Assembly: GCF_008297975.1 (NCBI RefSeq) | Contig: NZ_VLNY01000011.1 | Location: forward strand, 1 to 64,000 | DNA: 64,000 nucleotides | Direction of reading: 5' to 3' | Origin: Antrihabitans cavernicola | GTDB lineage: Bacteria; Actinomycetota; Actinomycetes; Mycobacteriales; Mycobacteriaceae | Shown: piece by piece, positions 1 to 8,500 of the stretch | Layout of the letters: every line of letters starts with the position of its first letter | Position numbering within the stretch: the first letter of the stretch is position 1 | Position numbers and translations under genes: made by a program | Notes under the pieces: generated by a model | Seen by the model: only the letters and a program-made list of their open reading frames with translations | Told to the model about the DNA's origin: nothing | Databases searched by the model: none

Positions 1-109
1 GCTCGATACAAGGCGGTCAGGGTGAAGATTTCCTCGGCCTGCGCGATCGCCGACGCCCGATGCTGGGCGCGCAACTGATCGATCAGCCGCCTCGCCTCAT
101 CACTCGCAT
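1..109 (-). CDS. N-terminal fragment, possible DUF222 (13E12 repeat) protein, cut by window edge
   Basis: Minus-strand reading from ATG at 109 (or the second ATG at 100) is open to the left edge. It gives about 36 residues containing LIDQLRAQHRASAIAQAEE followed by IFTLTALYR. An amphipathic Ala/Gln/Arg-rich helix of this kind near the start is typical of actinobacterial DUF222/13E12-repeat HNH proteins, but too little is present to be sure. No HNH motif can be seen because the rest lies outside the window. The 138 bases between it and the peroxiredoxin stop hold nothing else recognisable. Confidence 0.35.
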
Positions 110-247
110 CGGTATCGAACATGTATTCGACTCTATCGGACAATCGCAGATCATGCCAGCTTTTTCACCGCGACTTTTCCTCTTCGGAACATCGCCGACA
201 GACCCTGGGCGAAGCATTCGCATCAGCGACAACACCGGCTCGACGAC

Positions 248-757
248 TCACCCTGGCGATTGGATGTATCGGACCAAGCCGATGACGTCGTCAGGCACCA
301 GTCGCCCGATTGCGCCGCTCGAATACACCGCCGTGACCACCGTGCCGTCCGGTGCCAGTACGAAACCGGTCGACTGCAGGTATTTCGGATCGGCGTTGAC
401 ATAAGCGCCGGTCGCGGCGGCAACCTGATCGGCGTCGGCGCCGTACCCGACAGCGAAGCCCAGTCGCCGCTTCGATACGAGCGCGGCGGCAGCCGATTCG
501 TCGTCAACCGAAATGGCAACGACAGCAATGCCTGCCGCACCCAGGGAATCATGGGCGCGCTGGAACGCCGCGAGTTGCGCATTGCAATAGGGGCACCACG
601 CGCCTCGATAGAACAGCACGACCCCATAACCGCCGGACAGATCCGAGGGGAGCGAGATTGTGCCACCGCCGACCTTCGCGAATTCCAGCGCTGGAAACTG
701 CCCACCATTGCTGAGCCGCGTCGGCGTGTCGGCTGATTCGATGTCGGATTGCGTCAT
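248..757 (-). CDS. Peroxiredoxin-like protein (AhpC/TSA-redoxin family)
   Basis: A 169-residue cytoplasmic thiol protein, expected to reduce peroxides or act as a thiol oxidoreductase. The active-site block FYRGAWCPYCNAQL carries a CxxC pair (about Cys55 and Cys58) after a beta strand, as in the peroxiredoxin-like/redoxin group; the rest follows the thioredoxin fold (VVAISVDD, then ...GTVVTAVY). The ATG at 757 is chosen because family homology begins there and upstream in-frame codons run into the operator region. It is divergent from a TetR gene at 852, with the palindrome array at 783-831 between them, so the TetR protein probably represses it. Substrate and reductant cannot be told from sequence. 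Confidence 0.8.
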   Translation of the reverse strand: MTQSDIESADTPTRLSNGGQFPALEFAKVGGGTISLPSDLSGGYGVVLFYRGAWCPYCNAQLAAFQRAHDSLGAAGIAVVAISVDDESAAAALVSKRRLGFAVGYGADADQVAAATGAYVNADPKYLQSTGFVLAPDGTVVTAVYSSGAIGRLVPDDVIGLVRYIQSPG

Positions 758-782
758 GATGGCTCCCGCAGAAGTAGCTAAC

Positions 783-831
783 TGGACTATTGAGTCCACT
801 ATGCGCGGACCATAGTGGACCGTCAAGTCCA
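783..831. promoter_or_regulatory. Operator array between peroxiredoxin and tetR
   Basis: Two 16-base palindromes, TGGACTATTGAGTCCA (783-798) and TGGACCGTCAAGTCCA (816-831), share the form TGGACYNNNNAGTCCA. Between and overlapping them is a perfect 10-base inverted repeat, GTCCACTATG/CATAGTGGAC (794-803 and 811-820, 7-base spacer). Repeated dyads in a 94-base divergent intergenic region are the usual TetR-family operator arrangement, so binding by the adjacent TetR protein (autoregulation plus control of the peroxiredoxin) is a direct inference. Promoter hexamers were not confidently resolved. Confidence 0.7.
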
Positions 832-851
832 GAAGTTCTACACTCGACGCA

Positions 852-1526
852 ATGGCGGCAATCGGGAGCACACGCACCGCGCAAGGCGGGCCCACCCTGA
901 CCGCGCGCGGTGCCGCGACGCGGGCGCGCATCATCGAAGCCGCCGCCGACCTGGTCTTCCAACAGGGCGTATCGGCAACCACGCTCGACGACGTGATGGC
1001 CGCCAGCGGCACAAGCAAGTCTCAGCTGTACCACTACTTCGCCGACAAGGATGCGCTCACCAACGCGGTGGTCGTCCGCGAAACCGAGCGCGTTCTCGAC
1101 GCCCAGGATCACCTGCTACGCGACGCGAATTCGCTTGCCGGGCTGCGTGCTTGGGCCGCTGCGATCGTCGAGTTCCACCGCGAGCGACGCGGGGTCGGCG
1201 GCTGCCCTATCGGGTCCCTGGCCGGCGAACTGTCCGACAGTTCCGAGGACGCCCGGCTGCTACTGCAAGCGGGCTTCGCCATGTGGGAAGACAGGATTCG
1301 CGCAGTACTCGACGCCATGCACGGCACCGGCGAACTGCGCGCCGACGCCGTCACGGCAGATCTGGCTGCCGCAATCCTCACGGCGTTGCAAGGCGGCCTG
1401 TTGCTCACGCAGACCACCCATCTGACGCGGCACCTCGAACTGGGTTTGCAGATGGCTCTCGAACATGTTGCGCTGGAGTGCAATACGGGGCATCGGCACA
1501 AGAAGGCTCGACAGTCCGGTCAGTGA
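852..1526 (+). CDS. TetR/AcrR-family transcriptional regulator
   Basis: A 224-residue repressor. The N-terminal HTH spans about residues 20-66 (ARIIEAAADLVFQQG, then TTLDDVMAASGTSKSQLYHY and FADKDALTNAV). The remaining 150 residues are the helical ligand-binding/dimer domain, resembling the TetR_C domain of small-molecule sensors (GGCPIGSLAGEL). It is divergent from the peroxiredoxin and sits beside a strong operator array. Its 3' end overlaps the convergent DUF5313-like gene by 7 bases. A single Cys occurs in the GGCP motif; whether it senses redox state is unknown. Confidence 0.88.
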   Translation: MAAIGSTRTAQGGPTLTARGAATRARIIEAAADLVFQQGVSATTLDDVMAASGTSKSQLYHYFADKDALTNAVVVRETERVLDAQDHLLRDANSLAGLRAWAAAIVEFHRERRGVGGCPIGSLAGELSDSSEDARLLLQAGFAMWEDRIRAVLDAMHGTGELRADAVTADLAAAILTALQGGLLLTQTTHLTRHLELGLQMALEHVALECNTGHRHKKARQSGQ

Positions 1527-1882
1527 CCGTAATTCATTCGGTACCGCAGTCGTTCGTAGTCCGAGAACTTGGTCCGATCGAGTAATGCAGGATCGAGTCC
1601 ATGCTGGATCAGGCGCGAGCGCCGAAACACGTAGGTCAACGAGATTGTGAAAACGATCAACGGCACCAACATGATTGCGATCATCGCGATCTCGAGCCAC
1701 ACGTCTCCGCCGAGCAGAAAAACCAGCCCGAAGAACGGCAGTACGGGAAGCAGAAAGCGAATCAGATAACGCTCCATCGATCCCGGGCCGACCAGATCGT
1801 TGCGAACCCAATCATGGTGTGACTCGGGAAGTTCGAAGCCCAGATCGTAGCGGATGCGCTGGGTGATGCTGGGAGTGTTCAT
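1520..1882 (-). CDS. DUF5313-like small membrane protein
   Basis: A 120-residue protein starting at MNTPSITQRIRYDLG; an upstream in-frame ATG would add seven residues. The N-terminal half is soluble, with the WVRNDL motif seen in actinobacterial DUF5313 proteins. It is followed by two hydrophobic segments (about 42-60 and 65-88: FLLPVLPFFGLVFLL and IAMIAIMLVPLIVFTI), then a basic YVFRRSR stretch and a cytoplasmic tail. The function of the family is unknown. It is convergent with the TetR gene. Confidence 0.6.
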   Translation of the reverse strand: MNTPSITQRIRYDLGFELPESHHDWVRNDLVGPGSMERYLIRFLLPVLPFFGLVFLLGGDVWLEIAMIAIMLVPLIVFTISLTYVFRRSRLIQHGLDPALLDRTKFSDYERLRYRMNYGH

Positions 1883-1967
1883 GGCCACAACGCTACGTCG
1901 CAAAGGAGCACCGAAACGGCTTCACTCCCCACCGTCACACTCTGGTCAGTTTTCGCGAAAGCTGTTG

Positions 1968-2405
1968 TCAGTCCTCGCCGATCACGTGCACCGCAGCCTC
2001 TTCGGCCGATGCGGCTCCACCATCGATTCCAGCGTCACCGGCATACAATTCTCTCTCATCGTCGCCGCCGTCACCGTCGTCGTTCGCGATCAAGCGGCCT
2101 GCGCGCCGACCACCCACCTCGTCGTCCTCCGGAAACTCTGCCTCCGGGTCGTCGGCGCTGTCGAGATCCATCGAGGGGTCCGGCTCTTCCTCAGCCAGCA
2201 ACTGGTCGAGACTTTCGCCCTCGCGCTGCTCTGCTTCCGTAGTACCGAATCGGTCGATCCCCAACGGCCGATCGGGCGGGACGATGCCCTCGTCCAGGAC
2301 GTCGTCGACACCTCGATCGACAAGTGTGTCCTCCTCTTGCAACTGGTCGTCTTCGTCGAGGCTGTATTCGCCCGTCGAACCTTCGTCAGTGCTGTCTGGA
2401 TTCAT
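1968..2405 (-). CDS. DUF5709-like acidic protein
   Basis: A 145-residue, strongly acidic, low-complexity protein. It is Asp/Glu-rich throughout, with the block LGIDRFGTTEAEQREGESLDQLLAEEE split by Pro/Asp-rich linkers. The pattern EGESLDQLLAEEEPD followed by AGRLIANDDG is characteristic of DUF5709, a small actinobacterial family of unknown function. No membrane segment or catalytic motif is visible. It probably shares a promoter region with the DUF5313-like gene downstream, 85 bases away on the same strand. Confidence 0.7.
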   Translation of the reverse strand: MNPDSTDEGSTGEYSLDEDDQLQEEDTLVDRGVDDVLDEGIVPPDRPLGIDRFGTTEAEQREGESLDQLLAEEEPDPSMDLDSADDPEAEFPEDDEVGGRRAGRLIANDDGDGGDDERELYAGDAGIDGGAASAEEAAVHVIGED

Positions 2406-2424
2406 AGGTCCACACTGCCATCGA

Positions 2425-2726
2425 TCAGTCGTTCGCGCCCGCGGGATTCGGATCCGCGCCCGCGTAGGTTCCGTATCCGCGCGCCACCGCGGTTCCCTCG
2501 AAAATCAGTACTTCGTTGACGAGACCGCCCTTTTGGTTCCGGTAGTTGATGACCACGGTGTCGACACCCACGTAGTACTGAACCACGTCGAAATGCAGGT
2601 CCGGGATGCGACCGGCGATGCGAACACCACGTCCTCGGTGAAATGACCGAGCAGCGCGTCCAGGTCGTGCGCATTCCAGTTCCGAACCCAGGCGCCGACA
2701 AATGCGCCGACTTCGTCTTCCGTCAT
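2425..2726 (-). pseudogene. Decayed SnoaL-like (NTF2 fold) gene with internal deletion and frameshift
   Basis: ATG at 2726 opens MTEDEVGAFVGAWVRNWNAH and continues through HFTEDVVFASPVA, the normal N-terminus of a SnoaL-like/nuclear-transport-factor-2 protein. The frame then shifts near 2615. The matching C-terminal half (RIPDLHFDVVQYYVGVDT, then VVINYRNQ and LIFEGTAVARGYGTY) continues in another minus-strand frame to TGA at 2425. Intact relatives have about 25-30 more residues between these halves, so the gene has lost roughly 80-90 bases and the reading frame. A sequencing error alone would not explain the missing middle. Confidence 0.7.
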
Positions 2727-2763
2727 ACCGCCAACGTAATCCCCCAACTGTAGGGTCAGCAGT

Positions 2764-4044
2764 ATGGCCGATTCCGACCGCAGCACCCTGTTCGCACGGG
2801 GGTCGTGGGCGGAGACTGCGCGAGTCACGGCACTGCTCCGTCGCGAAACCGTAGGCGGCGCATTGCTGCTCGGCGCCGCAGTGTTCGCGCTGGTGTGGGC
2901 GAACTCCGCCTGGTCGGCGACCTACATCTCGTTTCGCGAGCTGGTTGTCGGCCCCAGTGCGCTGCATCTGAATCTCTCGCTCGGCACCTGGGCCGCCGAC
3001 GGTCTGCTCGCCATCTTCTTCTTTGTCGTCGGCTTGGAGCTCAAGCGCGAATTCGTCGCGGGCGACCTCCGCGATCCGCGGCGAGCTGCGCTGCCCATCG
3101 CCGCCGCGATCGGCGGAATGGCTGTTCCCGCACTGGTGTTCACCGTCGTCAACCTCGGTTCGGGCAACGGCGCACTGCACGGCTGGGCCATCCCGACGGC
3201 AACCGACATCGCCTTCGCCGTTGCTGTGCTCGCGATCGTCAGCACCGACTTGCCGTCGGCTCTGCGCACCTTCCTGCTCACGTTGGCCGTAGTCGATGAC
3301 CTACTCGCCGTCACCATCATCGCCATCTTCTATGCCGACACGCTGTCGTTCCGTCCGCTGTTGCTCGCACTGATTCCGTTGGCACTGTTCACCATTGCCG
3401 TGCAGCGCCGGATTAGATCGTGGTGGATCCTCCTCCCGCTCGCCCTGGCGACGTGGACCCTTGTGCATCAATCGGGGGTGCACGCCACCGTCGCCGGTGT
3501 GCTGCTCGGATTCGCAGTGCCCGTTCTGCGCAGCGAGCGAGCGGGCGGCCCCGACGCAGGACCGGGATTGGCCGAGCATTTCGAGCACCGCATCCGCCCG
3601 ATCTCGTCGGGTGTGGCCGTTCCTGTGTTCGCCTTCTTCGCCGCGGGCGTCACGGTCGGTGGGATGTCCGGGCTGGGATCGTCGCTGCGCGACACGATCG
3701 CGCTTGGCGTGATCGGCGGTCTCATCCTCGGAAAGACCGTCGGGATTTTCGGGACCACGTTTCTGGTTGCGAAATTCACCCGCGCGACCCTGGACGAGGG
3801 ACTGCAATGGTTGGACGTTCTTGGCGTGGCACTGCTGGGCGGCATCGGGTTCACCGTCTCGCTGCTGATCGGCGATCTGGCATTCGGCATGGACAGCACC
3901 CAGGGTGGGCATGTCAAGGTCGGCGTGCTGACCGGATCGGTGGCGGCAGCGCTACTGGCGGCAACTGTTCTCCGCGCTCGCAACAAGGCCTACAGCGCTA
4001 TCGCCCTCGACGAAAGCAGGAACGAGCCTGACGCGCGTCAGTGA
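2764..4044 (+). CDS. nhaA: Na+/H+ antiporter NhaA
   Basis: A 426-residue polytopic membrane protein that exports Na+ or Li+ in exchange for protons. Family hallmarks are visible: [20 protein letters not shown] near the N-terminus, [17 protein letters not shown], the paired aspartates in [12 protein letters not shown] (equivalent to the ion-binding Asp-Asp of E. coli NhaA), and [15 protein letters not shown]. About eleven hydrophobic segments are seen. The length is near the usual 390-440. The 3' end overlaps the convergent Abi-alpha-like gene by 7 bases. It appears to be a single-gene unit; no NhaR-like regulator is adjacent. Confidence 0.95.
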   Translation: MADSDRSTLFARGSWAETARVTALLRRETVGGALLLGAAVFALVWANSAWSATYISFRELVVGPSALHLNLSLGTWAADGLLAIFFFVVGLELKREFVAGDLRDPRRAALPIAAAIGGMAVPALVFTVVNLGSGNGALHGWAIPTATDIAFAVAVLAIVSTDLPSALRTFLLTLAVVDDLLAVTIIAIFYADTLSFRPLLLALIPLALFTIAVQRRIRSWWILLPLALATWTLVHQSGVHATVAGVLLGFAVPVLRSERAGGPDAGPGLAEHFEHRIRPISSGVAVPVFAFFAAGVTVGGMSGLGSSLRDTIALGVIGGLILGKTVGIFGTTFLVAKFTRATLDEGLQWLDVLGVALLGGIGFTVSLLIGDLAFGMDSTQGGHVKVGVLTGSVAAALLAATVLRARNKAYSAIALDESRNEPDARQ

Positions 4045-5000
4045 TGCTTGTGCTTGACCGCCGGCGTGCCCTTGCCGTGGATCACGTCACCGCGGTCGTT
4101 GTCTGCCCAGCCACCGGCGTCGTATCCCTCCAGGTCGAAGCATTCCTGGCAGAACTGAATACCGAAGAGCGACAAGTAGATACTGCGGTAGACGGTCATG
4201 GCCTTCTTCGCCTTGGCCATCGCCTGCGACGATTTGGGCTGCGCTTCGATCAACGAATAGCGGCGGAAGTCTTCCACCGGTTCTTCCGAGAAACGGACCA
4301 TGCCCAGCCGATTGAGGTTCGCCAGGTACTGCTGATCGCGCTCCACCCACTGGCAACCTGCCATATCGGCGATCATGTTGATGCCGCCTGCCAGGCGCTC
4401 CGACCCGACACCGAACGGCGTCTTGGTCCGCACATCGATCGCGGGTTGCGGGCCACATGCTGCAAGGAATCGCAGGATGCGCGCTTCGTCCGGCGTGAGC
4501 GATCGCAGGATCTGCGAGAACGCCGGGTGCTCCCCCATCGACTTGGACGGGAACCAGGACTTCTCGATCAGCGCGTTGCCCTGCGCCCTCAGGTCGTGGT
4601 TGTCCTTGGCGCCACGATTCAACCGCTCCGCAAAACCGTGTTCGGAATTGTCGTCCAGGCCCAACGCGTGCCAGGCAACGGTGCGTGCCTGCTCTACTCG
4701 GGTATCGACGATTTCGGTGATGGGCTCGCCCGCGCTGACTTCGCGCGCGATGTCGGTGGCAGCACCGATCGAGCTTTTCGCGAAGCCGGACATAGCTCGA
4801 AACAGCGTGGCTCCGGCCACCTTTGCCAGACCGATGGGGTCGGTGACCGCACCTGCTCCGCCCTTCGCCAGTTCCGTCAAAGCGCTCGACGACTGCGGTT
4901 TTCGTGCGGGCGTCGATACCGAATCGGCATCGACGACGATGTTCTTGTTCTGGACCGCTGGGGCGGATGCCTGCGGCCGATCAGGTGCGGCGTGTGTCAT
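4038..5000 (-). CDS. Abi-alpha (DUF4393)-like protein
   Basis: A 320-residue protein. The N-terminal 40 residues are Ala/Ser/Pro-rich; a hydrophobic amphipathic stretch (about 50-90) follows, then a soluble domain with [20 protein letters not shown] and AIDVRT, the block that marks the Abi-alpha/DUF4393 family. The tail ends in a His/Lys-rich KHKHH. The family name derives from abortive-infection proteins, but most members are uncharacterised, so a phage-defence role is not established here. It lies one base after the DUF445 gene stop and is probably co-transcribed with it. Two Cys in the C-terminal CQECFDLEG could bind metal. Confidence 0.6.
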   Translation of the reverse strand: MTHAAPDRPQASAPAVQNKNIVVDADSVSTPARKPQSSSALTELAKGGAGAVTDPIGLAKVAGATLFRAMSGFAKSSIGAATDIAREVSAGEPITEIVDTRVEQARTVAWHALGLDDNSEHGFAERLNRGAKDNHDLRAQGNALIEKSWFPSKSMGEHPAFSQILRSLTPDEARILRFLAACGPQPAIDVRTKTPFGVGSERLAGGINMIADMAGCQWVERDQQYLANLNRLGMVRFSEEPVEDFRRYSLIEAQPKSSQAMAKAKKAMTVYRSIYLSLFGIQFCQECFDLEGYDAGGWADNDRGDVIHGKGTPAVKHKHH

Positions 5001-5001
5001 G

Positions 5002-6354
5002 TCAGGCTCCGAAGGTCAGTAGATGGACACAGCCGACGAGGATGCCGAGCAGACCGCCGTGCGCATAGAGCAACCAGGCGTCCTGCTCGATCGCGGAGTA
5101 CAGCATGTCCATGAACTCCGACGCGGGCATCTTCCGAAGCTTGTCGGAGGCGAACTTGTCGATTTTCGACGACTGGTCCCTGGAAAAGGATTCGTCTTCC
5201 ACGATCGACGGCGCCAGGTCCAAAGCGAGACCGCCTGCGCTGTGCGAGATGTGGTCCATTTCCTTTCCACCCACAGCGAACCGCACCATCGTCGACATCG
5301 GGCCGAGCAGACCGTTGATCTCCTTCGCCAAGATCTCCGTCAACATTCCGACCGTTTTGTCGCCGCGCGGACCGGCCAACAGCTCCCGGGCGATGTTCGG
5401 CATGGACAGCACCTTGTACGCGAGTAGGTGACCGAAGTCGCCTGCGGCTGCGTCTTGACGCTTCGCCAGCTTGGCTTGCTTCCACAGATATTTGTAGCGC
5501 GGCATCGGTTCGCCCGGCGTGAACACGACCTTGATGGCGATGACGTTGACGATGATGCCGATGAGTGCCGCGACGACCAGAATGATCAGCCAGTGCGGAA
5601 TCAGCGAAATGACCGGAATCTTGTCGTGTATCTGCAGGTAGAGCGCGAGCAGCAGGCCCATCGGACCACCGAGAAGACCACTCTTGACCATGAACCGGAG
5701 CTCAGGCGCACCGATTCCATAGAAGATGTCCTTCAGCTGCTCGGGATGCCGCCGGAGATGCCCCACCGCCAACAGCTTCACGTCGATGAGATCCTCGATG
5801 TTGTCACCCATCTCGGCAAAGGCTCGCTGCGAGATCTCCGGTAGCTGCGCTTCGGCTCGGGAGTAGACAACCTCCTTCATGCTCTGCGGCAGATCGTTCC
5901 AGAGCCGCGGATTCTCTTTCTCCATGAGCTCGTCCACCAACGGACGCAACTGAGACTTCAAGACGACTGCGACTTGGGCAGCGATACCCTCAGGTTCCAG
6001 CTCGCGCACGAAGTCGTTGACGTTGCCGATCTTCGCGATCGCTTTGTCGACGACGAAGCTCGCCATCTTCTCGGCTCGTGCGGGCACGAAGCCCTGGAAT
6101 CCGAGAATTCCGCCAGGCGCGAAAGTCGGAAGGATCTGAAGTTTTCTCGGCAGGAACGGGAAAATTGTCTTCACGCCAGGCATGTAGAAGCCATGAAAAC
6201 GGGTAGGTGCGAAAAGCATCAACACACCCGTCCAGTTCGTGAGCAATCCCGCAATGGCGCTGAAAATCGGGAAGCTGATGAGGTCGATGACGAACTTGGA
6301 CTGCCCAGTCATCTCCTCCCAGTCGATGAACACTCCTGAGGCCATATACGACAC
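5002..6354 (-). CDS. DUF445-family membrane protein
   Basis: A 450-residue protein with a GTG start at 6354, preferred because AAGGAG (6361-6366) lies six bases upstream; the ATG at 6345 would be 15 bases away. Membrane segments lie near the N-terminus (FPIFSAIAGLLTNWTGVLML), in the middle (WLIILVVAALIGIIVNVIAI) and at the extreme C-terminus (GGLLGILVGCVHLL), with a long helical region between. The motif GLLTNWTGVLMLF and the repeat around NVIAIKVVFTPGEP match DUF445 (YheB-like) proteins of unknown function. It precedes the Abi-alpha-like gene with a one-base gap, suggesting they work together at the membrane. Confidence 0.8.
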   Translation of the reverse strand: MSYMASGVFIDWEEMTGQSKFVIDLISFPIFSAIAGLLTNWTGVLMLFAPTRFHGFYMPGVKTIFPFLPRKLQILPTFAPGGILGFQGFVPARAEKMASFVVDKAIAKIGNVNDFVRELEPEGIAAQVAVVLKSQLRPLVDELMEKENPRLWNDLPQSMKEVVYSRAEAQLPEISQRAFAEMGDNIEDLIDVKLLAVGHLRRHPEQLKDIFYGIGAPELRFMVKSGLLGGPMGLLLALYLQIHDKIPVISLIPHWLIILVVAALIGIIVNVIAIKVVFTPGEPMPRYKYLWKQAKLAKRQDAAAGDFGHLLAYKVLSMPNIARELLAGPRGDKTVGMLTEILAKEINGLLGPMSTMVRFAVGGKEMDHISHSAGGLALDLAPSIVEDESFSRDQSSKIDKFASDKLRKMPASEFMDMLYSAIEQDAWLLYAHGGLLGILVGCVHLLTFGA

Positions 6355-6538
6355 GTGCCGCTCCTTGCGCGTTCGAAACCGGTAATGCTGTCCGTATCTT
6401 GGCCTGTGTGGCGCGCGGCGTCTCGAAAATGCCGATAAGTGCAATCAGTGGTGCAGTTTGTTATGAAAAGTGCACCTTGCGAGCAGGAATACTGAGGACG
6501 AAATTCCGTTTCAACATTTCGCTCACCGAGTGCGTCAC

Positions 6539-7318
6539 TCAGGAGCGAGTCGTGTTGACCAACAAGAGATTTGTCTCCAGGCCGTGCGTGATCTTGTTCG
6601 CGATGGAACCGAGCAGTCGGGCCGCGCCGCTCATGCTCTTGTTACCGATGACCACAATTTCGTACTTCCAGCCTTGCAGAATGATCGCGCTGGCCGCCTG
6701 CGAGTCGACGAGAATCTCTTCCTCGATCTCGACACCAGCCGAGTCCAGGTTCAGCGCGGCACGTGTGGCGGCGAGCACCCGAGCGCCGTCGTCGTGGCTC
6801 TTCGCGGCCGTGACCAGTCGTGGCGTCGCGCCCAACGCCGACGCGAGCCCGAGGCCGCGCTGCACTGCTTTCAGCGATGTGTCGGAGCCGTCTGTAGCCA
6901 GCGCAACGAAGTTCCATTGACTCGGCACCGGTTCGCGGGCATAGAGAACGTCGGCAATGCTGTGGTGCGAGAGCCGATTCGACGTGCTCCCGACGAGCCG
7001 GCTCGACGCTTTGGTGAGGCCCGTCGATCCGACAACGACGAGGGACTGCGGGTTGTCGTTCGTGTACGCGACGAGTTGATCGGCGGGGTCGCCGCTGACT
7101 CTCTTCGTATTGACTTCCTTGACGCCCAGATCTTTCAGAATTGCCTCAGCCGCGGTGGTGACTTCCACCGCCCATGCGTCGTTGTTGTCGTCTTCCCACA
7201 CGGCTATCAAGTCGAGGGGTACGCCGAGCTTTGCCGCGATTCGGCCGCCGACCTTGACGGCGGCGGTCGCGTCGTCCGATCCGTCCGTTCCAACCATTAC
7301 CCGCGGATAAGACTCCAT
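6539..7318 (-). CDS. Universal stress protein, tandem two-domain type
   Basis: A 259-residue protein made of two Usp domains (about 5-140 and 150-255). The first carries the nucleotide-binding signature VVVGSTGLTKASSRLVGSTS (G-2X-G-9X-G-S), so it should bind ATP; the second has the weaker VIGNKSMSGAARLLGSIANK. The start at 7318 is supported by GAAAGGAAAC just upstream. Tandem Usp proteins in mycolate actinobacteria are often induced by hypoxia or stationary phase, but no DosR-type box was recognised in the upstream 120 bases. It is divergent from the TetR gene at 7567. Confidence 0.9.
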   Translation of the reverse strand: MESYPRVMVGTDGSDDATAAVKVGGRIAAKLGVPLDLIAVWEDDNNDAWAVEVTTAAEAILKDLGVKEVNTKRVSGDPADQLVAYTNDNPQSLVVVGSTGLTKASSRLVGSTSNRLSHHSIADVLYAREPVPSQWNFVALATDGSDTSLKAVQRGLGLASALGATPRLVTAAKSHDDGARVLAATRAALNLDSAGVEIEEEILVDSQAASAIILQGWKYEIVVIGNKSMSGAARLLGSIANKITHGLETNLLLVNTTRS

Positions 7319-7419
7319 CAATGGTTTCCTTTCGACGTCGTCGGACTCAGCGATGGTCACGGCATCACGAATCCAGCGGCACACACCTGCTCGACGGGCG
7401 TGACGCTACCGGCAGCGCT

Positions 7420-7431
7420 GACCGGCCGGTC
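7420..7431. promoter_or_regulatory. Perfect 12-base palindrome upstream of usp
   Basis: GACCGGCCGGTC is a perfect dyad, about 100 bases upstream of the stress protein start and 136 upstream of the divergent TetR gene. It could be an operator for that regulator. In DNA this GC-rich a short palindrome may be accidental, and no second copy was noticed in the same gap. Confidence 0.25.
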
Positions 7432-7566
7432 CACTTTCACAAATAAACACGGCGACGTAGCAGTACAGAATGGCGTGTCGATCTGCGTTCGCATACGACG
7501 GTCGGTCGATTCCGCGACCTATCGCGATAAACTTGTCGGTGTGCGCCAGCGCGACCTGATGAAAAG

Positions 7567-8181
7567 GTGCTCACCGTGACCTCGCTCCAGAAGAGACCGC
7601 GTGCGGCACGCGGCCAGGGCACAGCGGTACGCGAAGAGATCCTCGTTGCCGCAAGTGCACTTCTTGCCGAGACCGGCTCGGTCGATCGCATCTCGTTGCG
7701 TGCGGTGGCCCGCGAGGTCGGCGTGACGCCGATGGCGTTGTACCGCTACTTCGACGACCTCGCCGGCATCGTGGTCGCGGTGAAGCTACGCCATTACGAG
7801 GAACTGGCGGAATCGCTGCAGCATGCCGTCGAGCACGCCGATTGCACTCCTCGCGCCCGGTTGTATGCGCTCGCAGAGGCATACTCGCACTTCGGGATCG
7901 AGCGTCCGGGCGCCTACCAGGTGCTGTTCTCGACCCCACTCGACGATCCACCGTTGCCCCACGACGTCGACGTCATCGGCCGCCGTGCGCTCGACGTCTT
8001 TCTCGACACTGTCGCCGGGCACTTGGCATTGTCGCGCGACCACCCTGACACCTGGTCGAAAACTCTGCAGCTATGGACAGCAATCCACGGCATCACGCAC
8101 CTGCGGGTGATGCGAGCATCGATCGTCTGGCCTGATCTCGATCCCCAGATCCGTACGACGGTCGACCTCCTCTTTCCGTAG
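7567..8181 (+). CDS. TetR-family transcriptional regulator
   Basis: A 204-residue repressor (201 if the second GTG at 7576 is used; AAAAGG eight bases before it favours that start). The HTH is ISLRAVAREVGVTPMALYRY with FDDLAGIVVAV, preceded by EEILVAASALLAETG. The C-terminal domain resembles TetR_C_33/WHG-type ligand domains (ERPGAYQVLF). It lies between the divergent stress-protein gene and the copper operon. The 109 bases after it carry CsoR-type rather than TetR-type palindromes, so it is probably not the copper regulator. Confidence 0.85.
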   Translation: MLTVTSLQKRPRAARGQGTAVREEILVAASALLAETGSVDRISLRAVAREVGVTPMALYRYFDDLAGIVVAVKLRHYEELAESLQHAVEHADCTPRARLYALAEAYSHFGIERPGAYQVLFSTPLDDPPLPHDVDVIGRRALDVFLDTVAGHLALSRDHPDTWSKTLQLWTAIHGITHLRVMRASIVWPDLDPQIRTTVDLLFP

Positions 8182-8204
8182 CCCGCAGGTCCGTACGTGC
8201 AATT

Positions 8205-8260
8205 CATACCCATAGAGGGTATGGTTATGCCTGTGTACGGGATACCCCTAGGTGGTATCC
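8205..8260. promoter_or_regulatory. Two CsoR-type operator palindromes at head of copper operon
   Basis: Site 1 is CATACCC-N5-GGGTATG (8205-8211 and 8217-8223). Site 2 is GGATACC-N7-GGTATCC (8240-8246 and 8254-8260). Both contain the ATACC...GGTAT core typical of copper-sensing CsoR operators, and both lie upstream of the copZ ribosome site. The csoR gene ends the same operon at 13952. The simplest model is copper-relieved autorepression of the whole island, with the two dyads bound by separate CsoR tetramers or alternately. Confidence 0.75.
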
Positions 8261-8290
8261 GGAACCCAACAGACACAGGAGGACGAACCG

Positions 8291-8500
8291 ATGGCGACGA
8301 CCGAATACCAGGTGACCGGCATGACCTGCGCACACTGCGAGAACGCGGTACGCGAGGAGGTCGGCAATGTCCCCGGTGTCGAGGGCATCGACGTCTCCGC
8401 CGCCACCGGCCGACTCGTCGTCTCCAGCTCTACCGACTTCGACGACTCGGCAGTGCTCGCGGCGGTCGAGGAGGCCGGCTACCAGGCAGCGCGATCCTGA
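8291..8500 (+). CDS. copZ: CopZ-like copper chaperone (HMA domain)
   Basis: A 69-residue ferredoxin-fold heavy-metal-associated domain with the metal site GMTCAHC (Cys13, Cys16). It is expected to bind Cu(I) in the cytoplasm and pass it to the P-type ATPases downstream. The ATG at 8291 has a perfect AGGAGG at 8277-8282, eight bases upstream, which decides the start over an earlier in-frame codon. It is the first gene of the copper operon, and its TGA overlaps the next start (TGATG). Confidence 0.92.
   Translation: MATTEYQVTGMTCAHCENAVREEVGNVPGVEGIDVSAATGRLVVSSSTDFDDSAVLAAVEEAGYQAARS

Noticed and set aside
60-404. Plus-strand frame near the left edge
   Set aside because: It overlaps the C-terminal part of the peroxiredoxin gene on the minus strand and shows no family resemblance.
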